Shown here piece after piece: positions 8,533 through 15,678 of a stretch of DNA of 15,689 nt (positions are counted from its first letter, which is position 1; each line of letters starts with the position of its first letter). The translations under genes and the position numbers were made by a program. The notes beneath the pieces are model-generated. The model was not told where the DNA came from. It was given only the letters and a program-made list of their open reading frames with translations, and ran no database searches. The DNA comes from CAYGTK01 sp964352775 (GTDB taxonomy: Bacteria > Bacteroidota > Bacteroidia > Chitinophagales > CAIOSU01), in contig CAYGTK010000091.1 of the NCBI GenBank assembly GCA_964352775.1, positions 1 through 15,689 of the forward strand. The letters are read 5' to 3'.

Positions 8533-10101
8533 ATGAAAAACCACCTTATCTTATTGGTATTAGTCTTGTTTATTGCAATTTCGCCTTCTGTAGGTCAAGT
8601 TACCTATACCTATCCGGGAGGTCCGATAGGGGTAATATATGATGGTAGTTTGGTTGAAGCGGACTACTGGGACACGGTTCCAAAGATTCTCTCTGCCGGT
8701 GTTGGATTTTCTGATATTGTTGGAATAAGCGCTCCTATGATTAATCAAACCACTGTGATGCAAGCAGGCGGTGCATGGTTGACGGATATAACTTGTGGTA
8801 TAGACAATGTTGATTTTACGTCAACCAGCTTGGTATCTCAAGTTCAGTTGATCTATATCTATCAAAATGAGCCATGGATGTTAGAAGATAGTGTTATTGG
8901 TTTAGATGGCCTTCCAATAGTATTTAGTTGGCCAGTGCTCAGCAATACAGTAGATGTAACCGATTTTCGATTTATTTTGAACACGGGAGATACCGTAACG
9001 CCTTACCTAGCTGGCATGAATCCCAATTACGAAAACAATGAACGTAATTGTGTAGTAATATTTGGCGAGTTAGCCAATCGCTTAGCCAGTTCCGACCCAT
9101 TAGCACGGTTCCCTGTAAGATGTGAAATTGTGGATGATGGCACCCCCCTTTTATTGGTAGGGCCTAACAATCAGGTGGTAAGCGCAGTAGGTTTATCTTG
9201 GGAAACCACCACTAGCCCCTATGACCCAGATAATGGCCCTCGACTGGTTGGTGCCAAGCTTAATCATACCGGGAATGCGGCTGAAGGAGAAGCTACGAAT
9301 AGCAACCTATTTAATAATACTCTTGGGTCTTTCCCCAACGATGAATTTGCCTTATATGGCGGAGGCGATTTTCGGTTGCGAGTGTTAACTTCTGGTGGAT
9401 TTTCACCTGATGGTGTTAGGCCTGTTAAACCCACGGACTACGAACGTTTCTTTCGTATCCATGCTATTGCGCCTGATAATTCCACTATGCTATTGGAGAA
9501 AACGGATACTGCCTACAATGTGAAAGGTGGTACCTTAACTATTCTTGGGTTAGCTGATTTAGGTCAAAGTCAAGGTACTTATGATGATTGCTACGATGAG
9601 GATAAAGATAATTATATAGATATTATACTTGAAGGAGATGAAGCTGCCGCGCGCAACATCACGCACATTGAAATACCTAGCCTTGCCGGAGGGTATGATG
9701 CCTTTTATAATCCGGGAGGACCAGGAACAACGCCTTTCCCCGGAGTGGCTTATACCTCACCTGGGCCATCAGACCTAGAGCCTGTGCTTATGGCTTTAGA
9801 TAACCCCATGCGGGTGAATGGCGATTCCACCCTATTTTTAGACACCACGTTGATTTCAAGCGTGAGTGGATTTAAGCCTAAAGTAAATGTGCAAGTGTAC
9901 CCCAATCCATTTAATCAGCAGATTACCATTCAAGGTTCAACGGGCCATGAAACCATCATTTTACGGAATGCGATTGGGCAACAGGTCTATCAAGGAAGTC
10001 ATGTTACGAGTATATCTACGGCTGATTATCCGAGTGGTCTTTATTTTCTCGAAGTTATAAATGATGATAATCGAGAGGTGCTAAAATTGATAAAGCAGTA
10101 G
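8533..10101 (+). CDS. Uncharacterised secreted protein with T9SS type A sorting domain
   Basis: 522 aa. A signal peptide (MKNHLILLVLVLFIAISPSVGQ) is followed by ~400 residues that I do not recognise. The region is rich in beta-type sequence, Gly, Asp and Asn. Its most distinctive segments are GGDFRLRVLTSGGFSPDGVRPVKPTDYERFFRIHA (about residues 276-310; key residues D-F-R-L-R, G-V-R-P-V-K-P, Y-E-R-F-F) and an acidic stretch, YDDCYDEDKDNYIDI (about 353-367), which could bind calcium. The last ~75 residues (VYPNPFNQQITI to EVLKLIKQ) are a T9SS sorting domain, so it goes to the cell surface or medium. It stands alone, preceded by a strong terminator and followed by a weak one. An exported enzyme or binding protein is possible; nothing visible fixes the function. 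The ATG at 8533 directly opens the signal peptide. Confidence 0.8.
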   Translation: MKNHLILLVLVLFIAISPSVGQVTYTYPGGPIGVIYDGSLVEADYWDTVPKILSAGVGFSDIVGISAPMINQTTVMQAGGAWLTDITCGIDNVDFTSTSLVSQVQLIYIYQNEPWMLEDSVIGLDGLPIVFSWPVLSNTVDVTDFRFILNTGDTVTPYLAGMNPNYENNERNCVVIFGELANRLASSDPLARFPVRCEIVDDGTPLLLVGPNNQVVSAVGLSWETTTSPYDPDNGPRLVGAKLNHTGNAAEGEATNSNLFNNTLGSFPNDEFALYGGGDFRLRVLTSGGFSPDGVRPVKPTDYERFFRIHAIAPDNSTMLLEKTDTAYNVKGGTLTILGLADLGQSQGTYDDCYDEDKDNYIDIILEGDEAAARNITHIEIPSLAGGYDAFYNPGGPGTTPFPGVAYTSPGPSDLEPVLMALDNPMRVNGDSTLFLDTTLISSVSGFKPKVNVQVYPNPFNQQITIQGSTGHETIILRNAIGQQVYQGSHVTSISTADYPSGLYFLEVINDDNREVLKLIKQ

Positions 10102-10219
10102 GCCGAAAGCAGCTTCCAATAAGGTCACTACATCTTCTTGTTTGTTCAGTCTACCGGAATAGCTTCTACTTTTTACAGTTAATGCAGTTAAGTTAAACCT
10201 CGCTAAAACGATGTATCAA

Positions 10220-10244
10220 CTCCTACAATTGTATGGGAGCTTTT
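10220..10244 (+). terminator. Possible weak terminator between the T9SS protein and the kinase operon
   Basis: CTCCTA (10220-10225) can pair with TGGGAG (10234-10239), including one G-U pair, around an 8-nt loop with partial internal symmetry (TACAATTGTA). C and TTTT follow. The stem is short and lies 119 bp after the preceding stop, so it is only a candidate. Confidence 0.35.
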
Positions 10245-10274
10245 ATCTAGTTAGTCGTAAATTCACTATACCCC

Positions 10275-11249
10275 ATGAAACTTAATGCGAGGAACATATT
10301 ACCTATAATATTTGGTATTGCTTTACCAGGCCTAGGAATGTATTCAAGTGCATTTAACTATTTTGAACAGCAATTTACCTTACTACAGCGCTGGGCTTTT
10401 TCCTCTTTTGTAATGATTGTGCTTTGGTACGTGTTTTGGCATTTTATTGACTTCAGGGCAAAAGACAGTAAATGGAAAATAGTTTTAGGACTAACTTTTT
10501 TGGCGGGATTAGCCATAGCAATAATACAACCTTGGTGGTTTGATGAATCATACGGAATACAATGGTTAGCATTAGCGCGAATGATAATAGGTTCTATACT
10601 CATACTTACTATTCAGTACGCCTTAAAAACGCAAGACCACATTGCTCAGCTTCGGTTAGAAAAGGAACAGATTCAAACGGAAAACTATCGTGTTCAGTTA
10701 AGCGCTTTAAGCACTAAAATTGACCCTCACTTTTTGTTTAACTCCTTGAATACCCTGCGTTCTATGGTCCGGCAGCAGCATGAAAATTCCGAAGAGTTTA
10801 TCCTTAGCCTATCCGATTTCTATAGGCAAATACTTAAACACAATGAGCAGGCTACCATATCTCTATCTGATGAGTTAGAGGTGTTAAATTCCTACTTGTT
10901 TTTAATGAAGAACCGCAATGAACAAGCAGTAACGGTGGAGATGAATATTAATCACAAATTTGATGATTATCGCCTACCCATACTAGGTTTACAGTCGATG
11001 GTAGAAAACTGCTTTAAACACAATACCATGACCTCCAAGCAGCCGCTACACATTTATGTGCGTACTACGGACGATGGGGCTATAGAGGTGATGAATAATT
11101 TGCAACCCAAATTGATAAAAGAAGAATCAACTGGTTTAGGCTTATCCTTATTAGCCAAGCGCTATGAATTGCTGCACTTGCAAAACGCTGTACTAGTAGA
11201 GCAAACAGCCGAGCAGTTTAGGGTAAAACTAAAACTGATTAGCCCATGA
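10275..11249 (+). CDS. Membrane sensor histidine kinase, LytS/YehU family
   Basis: 324 aa. Four hydrophobic helices (about residues 8-26, 39-58, 68-86 and 96-115) form a compact membrane sensor without a large extracellular domain. A coiled-coil linker (117-145) leads to the His_kinase domain: phospho-acceptor H152 in KIDPHFLFN, and N-box QSMVENCFKHN. The G1 position reads VMNNLQPK instead of DNGxG; to my knowledge this NNL variant is common in Bacteroidota members of the family and does not imply inactivity. GLGLSLLAKRY forms the G2 region. The stop overlaps the start of the regulator gene by 4 bp (ATGA), so the two are translationally coupled and should be partners. The signal is unknown. 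Confidence 0.92.
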   Translation: MKLNARNILPIIFGIALPGLGMYSSAFNYFEQQFTLLQRWAFSSFVMIVLWYVFWHFIDFRAKDSKWKIVLGLTFLAGLAIAIIQPWWFDESYGIQWLALARMIIGSILILTIQYALKTQDHIAQLRLEKEQIQTENYRVQLSALSTKIDPHFLFNSLNTLRSMVRQQHENSEEFILSLSDFYRQILKHNEQATISLSDELEVLNSYLFLMKNRNEQAVTVEMNINHKFDDYRLPILGLQSMVENCFKHNTMTSKQPLHIYVRTTDDGAIEVMNNLQPKLIKEESTGLGLSLLAKRYELLHLQNAVLVEQTAEQFRVKLKLISP

Positions 11250-11998
11250 ACGTTGTAATTGTAGAAGATGAGTTGCACACGGCTCTCCTGTTAAAAGAGG
11301 TAGTGGAGCAGGATACAGATTTTATGGTAGTGGAAACTATAGAATCGGTAGTAGAGGCAGTAGAATACTTAAGTGAGTATCAGCAAAATGTGGACTTGCT
11401 GTTTTTTGATATTCAGTTGGCTGATGGGCAAAGCTTCGAGATATTTAAGCATGTAGATGTAGTAGTACCAGTAGTTTTTTGCACGGCCTACGATGACTAT
11501 TCGCTGCAGGCTATAAAAAGCAATGGTATTGATTATGTACTAAAGCCCTTTAAAGAAGAACAGATACACACTGCACTACAAAAGTATAAACAGCTCATCC
11601 GTAACTTAAAGAGCCGTAATCAAGTTCCTGTGGAGTTTACTGTTGATGAGCCCAAGCAATATCAACAGAATTTTCTTACACAGTTTCGAGAAAAATCAAT
11701 AGTAACAAAAGTGGAAGATGTGGCACTTTTTACGGTGGAACATGATACAGCTTATTTGTATACCACCTTGGGAGATAAGTACCCGCTGTTTAAAAAGCTG
11801 GAGTATATCGAATCTGTATGTAATCCCGATCAGTTCTTTCGAATTAATCGCCAAATGCTGGTTAATCGGGATGCGGTAAGCTCTTTTGAGCCTTACTTCA
11901 ACCGTAAAATTGTTTTGCAATTAACTATTGAACCAAAAGAAAGTGTTGTGGTAAGCCGCCTGAAGGTGAGCCCCTTTAAAAAATGGTTAGAGCGTTAG
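11246..11998 (+). CDS. LytTR-family DNA-binding response regulator
   Basis: 250 aa. The N-terminal receiver domain has acidic residues E7 and D8, phospho-acceptor D55 (LLFFDIQLADG), T80 (FCTAYDDY) and K100 (YVLKPF), all as expected. A linker (~118-145) leads to a C-terminal LytTR domain (~150-250) with DVALFTVEHDTAYLYTTLG, FFRINRQMLVN and a final KVSPFKKWL. It should bind paired promoter repeats after phosphorylation by the coupled kinase upstream. Its targets are not visible in the window. The stop at 11996-11998 is one base from the stop of the convergent protease gene, leaving no room for an intergenic terminator. Confidence 0.95.
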   Translation: MNVVIVEDELHTALLLKEVVEQDTDFMVVETIESVVEAVEYLSEYQQNVDLLFFDIQLADGQSFEIFKHVDVVVPVVFCTAYDDYSLQAIKSNGIDYVLKPFKEEQIHTALQKYKQLIRNLKSRNQVPVEFTVDEPKQYQQNFLTQFREKSIVTKVEDVALFTVEHDTAYLYTTLGDKYPLFKKLEYIESVCNPDQFFRINRQMLVNRDAVSSFEPYFNRKIVLQLTIEPKESVVVSRLKVSPFKKWLER

Positions 11999-11999
11999 G

Positions 12000-12914
12000 T
12001 TAATTATACAACTCTTTTCTTCTCGGGCTATTCTGTAATACCTGTAACATTCTATCCTTTTGGTTTTCGGTGAAGATGCTCATACACTGATCTTCCGTGT
12101 AATCCATATAATTTTCAATCATATCAGCCGAGCCACAGGAAAAATTGGCCAAACAAGAATAATTAGGTTCGCCGGCACTTGGGGTGTCGTCGCAAAAATC
12201 ATCTGCTGCACAATCCCCATCGCCCCAAATATGGCGTAGCCCTAGCCAGTGGCCTACTTCATGGGTGCAGGTTCGTCCTAGGTCGTATGTTGTGTTTAAA
12301 TTCGGGAACGTTCCCTTTTCGCTACTTCCAAAATATTTATAGCCAACTACCACACCATCGGTATTGGCTGGTCCTTCATTTTCGTTTAAACCAGCTAAAC
12401 CAGAGTTGGAAGGGAATTGAGCATAGCCCAAAAGATTCCGACCTACGAACCCACCGAAATTAACGGTCCAGATGTTGAAGTATCGAGTCGGGTCCCAAAA
12501 TGTGGCTGGTTTTAATTCTGAATCTACGGTTGTTAAAAAGCCGGTAGGCCATATAACGCGCCCACCATCATAGCGATGAATACCTGGTTCTGCTAAAGTG
12601 TCACCATCAGGATTGGTTGGTGCTAAGTAAAATTCTATCTCCGCATCTACACCACTTGAGTTAAATCCGTTTGTTCCTGATTTTCTTCTAAAGTCTTCAT
12701 TAAGCACCTCAATTTGTGACTGTACTTGTGCTTCCGATATATTAGGGCCATCGCCTACCTGTTCGCCATTATGGACAACGTGAACCACCACAGGAATTCT
12801 ATAAATAAAACCTTCTGGAATAACAACATCCTCCTCTTCCTTTTCGCAAGCTGCTAATAATACAAGTGAGAGAAATAGTAGAAAGTAGTATTTCTTGAAA
12901 AAGGAAGCGCTCAT
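12000..12914 (-). CDS. Surface lipoprotein zinc metalloprotease, M43 (pappalysin/cytophagalysin-like) family
   Basis: 304 aa. A hydrophobic leader ends in a lipobox, LLAAC23, so the mature protein is a lipoprotein. The residues after the Cys (E-K-E-E-E-D) fit the K-(D/E)2 lipoprotein export signal known from Bacteroidota, which suggests it is flipped to the outer face of the outer membrane. The catalytic motif H218-E219-V-G-H222-W-L-G-L-R-H228 is an extended metzincin-type HExxHxxGxxH, and NYMDYTED supplies the Met-turn. Cys residues in GDCAADDFCDD and YSCLANFSCG could form disulfides, as in the M43 family. It should cleave proteins or peptides outside the cell. The family length is typical and no T9SS tail is present. 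The start ATG at 12912-12914 directly precedes the leader. Confidence 0.93.
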   Translation of the reverse strand: MSASFFKKYYFLLFLSLVLLAACEKEEEDVVIPEGFIYRIPVVVHVVHNGEQVGDGPNISEAQVQSQIEVLNEDFRRKSGTNGFNSSGVDAEIEFYLAPTNPDGDTLAEPGIHRYDGGRVIWPTGFLTTVDSELKPATFWDPTRYFNIWTVNFGGFVGRNLLGYAQFPSNSGLAGLNENEGPANTDGVVVGYKYFGSSEKGTFPNLNTTYDLGRTCTHEVGHWLGLRHIWGDGDCAADDFCDDTPSAGEPNYSCLANFSCGSADMIENYMDYTEDQCMSIFTENQKDRMLQVLQNSPRRKELYN

Positions 12915-13066
12915 AATTACTGGTTTTATAGCTGATACAGCGTATCTTTCTATTTGTGGAATAAAATTAAGATGAATAAAAGAGTGTTAGGCCTTTTGCC
13001 TGTTCAGTTGACAAAGAGATATGTTCATTTCACCTTTCTAACTGCATTTTAGGATGCTACTGGTAC

Positions 13067-13074
13067 TAGATTTG
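13067..13074 (+). promoter_or_regulatory. Candidate Bacteroidota -7 promoter box for the small LTXXQ-like protein
   Basis: TAGATTTG matches the Bacteroidota sigma-A -7 consensus TAnnTTTG exactly and lies 53 bp before the ATG at 13128, giving a leader of about 45 nt. I see no good -33 TTTG at the usual spacing, so the call rests on one box. Confidence 0.4.
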
Positions 13075-13127
13075 GCGTTAATTCAGTATCAATTAACAAA
13101 TGCCATATCGGCAGTAAAAAAACAACT

Positions 13128-13502
13128 ATGAAAACACTAAAAGTACTTTCCATTTTTGCTGTTCTATTCATTTCATTAACCAATTTAAGCTATGCTCAAG
13201 GTGATTTGACTGAAGCACAAAAAGAAGAAATGAAAGCGGTTGCGCAAGAATATCTATCCACTCTAAATATGAGTGATGAACAGAAAGAAGAGTTTCAGAC
13301 TATTAGTTTAAAATATGCCGAACAAATGCTGGAACTGAAGAACAGCAGTGGTCCAAAAATGACCAAAATAAAACAAGCTAAGTCAATTAAGGCCAGTAAA
13401 GATGCTGAATTGAAAACACTACTTGATGCAGAGCAATATTCGACTTACAGTGCATTTAAGGATGAATTAGCGGCTAGGCAAAAGGAAATTCTAAATCAAT
13501 AG
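13128..13502 (+). CDS. Small exported helical protein, Spy/CpxP-like (LTXXQ) in character
   Basis: 124 aa. A signal peptide (MKTLKVLSIFAVLFISLTNLSYAQ) is followed by an entirely helical, Lys/Glu-rich mature part of ~100 residues. LTEAQKEEM and a second MSDEQKEEF, about 20 residues later, resemble LTxxQ-type repeats, and the pattern LKTLLDAEQYSTYSAFKDE resembles the C-terminal part of Spy-like periplasmic proteins. A periplasmic chaperone or stress role is family-based inference only. The gene is monocistronic, with a candidate promoter at 13067 and a strong terminator at 13528. The leader before the ATG is a run of A without a Shine-Dalgarno, as expected in this phylum. Confidence 0.8.
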   Translation: MKTLKVLSIFAVLFISLTNLSYAQGDLTEAQKEEMKAVAQEYLSTLNMSDEQKEEFQTISLKYAEQMLELKNSSGPKMTKIKQAKSIKASKDAELKTLLDAEQYSTYSAFKDELAARQKEILNQ

Positions 13503-13527
13503 AACCCTATTCTTCATTGTATTTAAG

Positions 13528-13563
13528 GCCGAAGTATCTAGTTAAGGATGCTTCGGCTTTTTT
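13528..13563 (+). terminator. Rho-independent terminator after the small exported protein
   Basis: An 11-bp stem, gccgaagtatc (13528-13538) with gatgcttcggc (13547-13557), includes one wobble pair and closes an 8-nt loop. Six T follow. The stem is nearly symmetric, so it could also stop minus-strand transcripts leaving the recombinase-comM gene, though the minus-strand tail is less U-rich. Confidence 0.9.
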
Positions 13564-13592
13564 GATTCCAAAATTACTATAGTTACTGTAAA

Positions 13593-13814
13593 CTACCCCG
13601 CCCAGCTATCCCTATCCAAGCTGCGGTATTGTATGGCTTCAGCCAAATGTTCCACCTGAATGTTTTCACAATCGGCCAAGTCAGCAATGGTGCGGCTTAC
13701 TTTTAAAATACGATCGTAAGCGCGGGCGGATAGACCTAGCTTCTCCATCGACTTATTAAGCAGAGCGGCACTAGCTGCATTTATTTTACAAACCTCTCGC
13801 AGTTGTTTGCTGCT
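13593..13814 (-). repeat. Copy B of the 222-bp comM-end direct repeat
   Basis: It matches 5734-5955 over its full 222 bp without gaps, at about 84% identity by hand count. Exact blocks include cgcccagctatccctatcc and agcttctccatcgactta. Both copies are in the same orientation, and their sequences part at the same codon pair (Ser-Ser). The flanks outside the repeat show no similarity on either side. Confidence 0.85.
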
Positions 13815-14084
13815 CATTTGAGCATTGGAATAAACGCCATCGCTTCCTGCAAAGCGCTCTTCTTGTATATCTCTAGCTTTTATAACCCGTTCTCTAATCA
13901 ACTCGCTTCGCTCACCCTCTTCGGTTGATGACAAGTCGCGAACGGGCAGCGGGGTTACTTCTACATGTAAATCAATACGGTCCATAAGTGGGCCGCTTAT
14001 CTTGTTCAAATACCGCTGAACAACCCCTGGGGCACATTGACATTCTTTTTCTGGATGGTTATAAAATCCACAGGGACAGGGGTT
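13593..14084 (-). pseudogene. comM: 3' third of interrupted comM/yifB
   Basis: From N491 of the chimera to the stop, this is ComM/YifB sequence: NPCPCGFYNHPEKECQCAPG (sensor-1 region with Cys cluster), VQRYLNKISGPLMDRIDL (Arg-finger region) and the sensor-2 helical domain. ComM is a hexameric AAA+ helicase for branch migration during natural transformation. In an intact gene the residues before NPCPCG are the strand ending in AAM or ASM, preceded by Walker B; here they are REWGT, which is not ComM. The missing 5' two thirds should lie to the right of the window if the element is simply inserted. Confidence 0.85.
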
Positions 14085-15554
14085 CGTACCCCATTCCCTG
14101 CGGAATAAATCAAAAGGGAGGCGGGGGGGTATTAGATAGAGGAGCTTAATGTCAATTTGTTGCTCCCCTATAGTAATTGACTTAACTATTGTATTGATTA
14201 TCTCACGTTTTTCATCGTGAGTGAAATCATGCCATTTCTCGTACAAACTTTGTGCTTCCTTGAACATGTATTCACTTGAAGCTTGAAGTTCTCTTAACGC
14301 AGCTATTTCCCCTTCTAATTCAACCTTAGTATTCCTTAACTGAGTTAGTTGTTCAAACACAGGATTATAAAGCTCACCAAACCCTTCGGTAGGAATTTGT
14401 TTAGTCTCGTGAAGTGCTAGGAGATGTTGAATCTTTACTTCGTGTTGAGAGATTTTTGAAGTTGTTGTTTCAAGTTCTCTTTCCTTTTGTTTTATGGTGA
14501 TACTGCTTTCTGAAAGTTGTTCTTTGATACTGTCATTGGATAAGATATAGTCTGTTAGTTGTTCATGAAATATCTCCTCTAGGTCTTTTGCTACCATTTT
14601 GTTCCTGCATGTTTGGCACACATATTTTTCGGTAACAGGCTCCATATACATCTTCCCTTCGCAGTGACATTGAATAACTTTGGTGAAGAGGTGTGACTTC
14701 CTATTAAGTCTTTGAGTTTTAATAGTTGACTGTTCTCCTAATAGAACCTGAACGCTATCCCAAGTTTCTTCAGAGATGAGTATAGGTGCAGGGTGGAATA
14801 TCCAATCTTCCTTTGCTTTCACAAGCCACTTTTTTCCTTGACCGACACTTTTGGTATAATTTGCCCTGCGTAACCCTTTGGCAATTGGGTCTTCCAGCAA
14901 CCGTGTCAATGTTGTTTTGGTGAATTTGGACCCCTTTCTCGTTCGGTGGCCCATTTCATTCAACATATTCACTACAGTGGTTTTTCTTTTGTGTTGTAGG
15001 AAGAGATCATACATAAGCTGTCGAATCGGCGCTTCTCTCTCATTCAATACAAGCTGTTTATCCTCCCAAGCATATCCAAATGGTGCAGCACCGCCTAGCG
15101 GTTTTCCCAGCTTTGCACGAATAGGAACACTTGCGGCTACTCGTTCTGCGATTTCTTCTCTTTCAAATTGAGCAAAAGCAGATGAAAGCGTGTAAAATAG
15201 ACGACCCATTGGAGTACTGGTATCAATTGCCTCTTGGATGCTTATTAAGTCAGCGTCGTTATCCTTAAAGAAATCAGCTAATTCAAGTAGCTCTCTTGTG
15301 TTTCGAGCGAGCCGTGCAAGTTTAGAGAAAATTAGGCCTTCAATATGCCCTCTTTTGATGTCATGCATCATCCGTTGAGTTTCGGAATGGCCTAGGATTG
15401 ACTTCCCACTTACTCCTTCTAGGTGATATATTTCAGCCACCTCCCATTCACGGACCTCCGCATACATTCGTCCACGTTTTTCGTGGTGTTCAGGGCTCTC
15501 ACCTCTTGCTTGGTCTTCAGTGCTCACTCGAAGCCATATACCTATTCTTTTCAT
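13593..15554 (-). CDS. Large serine recombinase fused in frame to the ComM C-terminus
   Basis: A 653-aa chimera. Residues 1-140 are the resolvase catalytic domain: nucleophile S11 in LRVSTEDQ with R9, then KLAR81LAR84, and TPMGRLF with the E-helix. Residues ~150-240 are the Recombinase domain (GKPLGGAAPFGY, TRLLEDPIAKGLRR). A zinc ribbon follows (C296-x-C298, C313-x-x-C316), then a long coiled coil (~340-445), the usual layout of large serine integrases. Near residue 490 the sequence changes to ComM: N491-P-C-P-C-G, KISGPLMDRIDL, SARAYDRILKV, ending DRDSWAG. The recombinase should integrate and excise an element through short attachment sites; its position inside comM implies that comM is the target. 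The fused ComM third (163 of ~510 residues) lacks Walker A and B, so ComM activity is lost. Whether the chimera is made depends on a C7 tract at 14123-14129. Confidence 0.9.
   Translation of the reverse strand: MKRIGIWLRVSTEDQARGESPEHHEKRGRMYAEVREWEVAEIYHLEGVSGKSILGHSETQRMMHDIKRGHIEGLIFSKLARLARNTRELLELADFFKDNDADLISIQEAIDTSTPMGRLFYTLSSAFAQFEREEIAERVAASVPIRAKLGKPLGGAAPFGYAWEDKQLVLNEREAPIRQLMYDLFLQHKRKTTVVNMLNEMGHRTRKGSKFTKTTLTRLLEDPIAKGLRRANYTKSVGQGKKWLVKAKEDWIFHPAPILISEETWDSVQVLLGEQSTIKTQRLNRKSHLFTKVIQCHCEGKMYMEPVTEKYVCQTCRNKMVAKDLEEIFHEQLTDYILSNDSIKEQLSESSITIKQKERELETTTSKISQHEVKIQHLLALHETKQIPTEGFGELYNPVFEQLTQLRNTKVELEGEIAALRELQASSEYMFKEAQSLYEKWHDFTHDEKREIINTIVKSITIGEQQIDIKLLYLIPPRLPFDLFRREWGTNPCPCGFYNHPEKECQCAPGVVQRYLNKISGPLMDRIDLHVEVTPLPVRDLSSTEEGERSELIRERVIKARDIQEERFAGSDGVYSNAQMSSKQLREVCKINAASAALLNKSMEKLGLSARAYDRILKVSRTIADLADCENIQVEHLAEAIQYRSLDRDSWAG
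14123..14129 (-). other. C7 homopolymer that sets the frame of the recombinase-ComM fusion
   Basis: Seven C on the coding (minus) strand encode the Pro-Pro-Arg of LIPPRLPF. With eight C the frame would read LIPPPPPF and stop at a TGA (14110-14112), 26 bp before the comM junction. With seven it runs on into ComM. The tract is thus a potential slippage switch, or a site where a sequencing error would create a false fusion. Confidence 0.7.
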
Positions 15555-15631
15555 TCTTTTGAATTTAAATCAAGATACTAATTTGCACTGAAACCAGGTT
15601 GTGTAGCAGGTAGATATATTCTAGAAGTCCT

Positions 15632-15678
15632 TCTGTCTGTTAATCAGAGGGTCGCTGGTTCGAGTCCAGCAGGGGGAG
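15632..15678 (+). tRNA. tRNA-Asn(GTT) 3' half only; likely attachment-site remnant
   Basis: From the anticodon arm onward the sequence is tRNA-Asn-like: loop CTGTTAA with anticodon GTT (15639-15641), variable loop AGGGTC, T arm GCTGG-TTCGAGT-CCAGC, acceptor 3' strand AGGGGGA and discriminator G (15678). The matching 5' acceptor strand TCCCCCT and a proper D arm are absent from the ~35 bases before the anticodon. The closing pair of the anticodon stem is also a T-T mismatch (15635). The 3' part of a tRNA, starting near the anticodon loop, is the usual duplicated segment left by tyrosine-recombinase elements that integrate into tRNA genes. Confidence 0.65.

Noticed and set aside
12179..12463. 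A plus-strand open frame of 94 codons opposite the metalloprotease
   Set aside because: It is the antisense shadow of a clear M43 protease gene, with no leader, motif or recognisable family.
14878..15171. A plus-strand frame of 97 codons opposite the recombinase
   Set aside because: It is antisense to conserved recombinase codons and has no supporting motif.
15601..15635. A possible tRNA 5' half (TAGC...GGTAGA-like bases before the anticodon arm)
   Set aside because: The spacing is too short for a D arm and there is no TCCCCCT strand to pair with AGGGGGA, so a complete tRNA-Asn is not supported.
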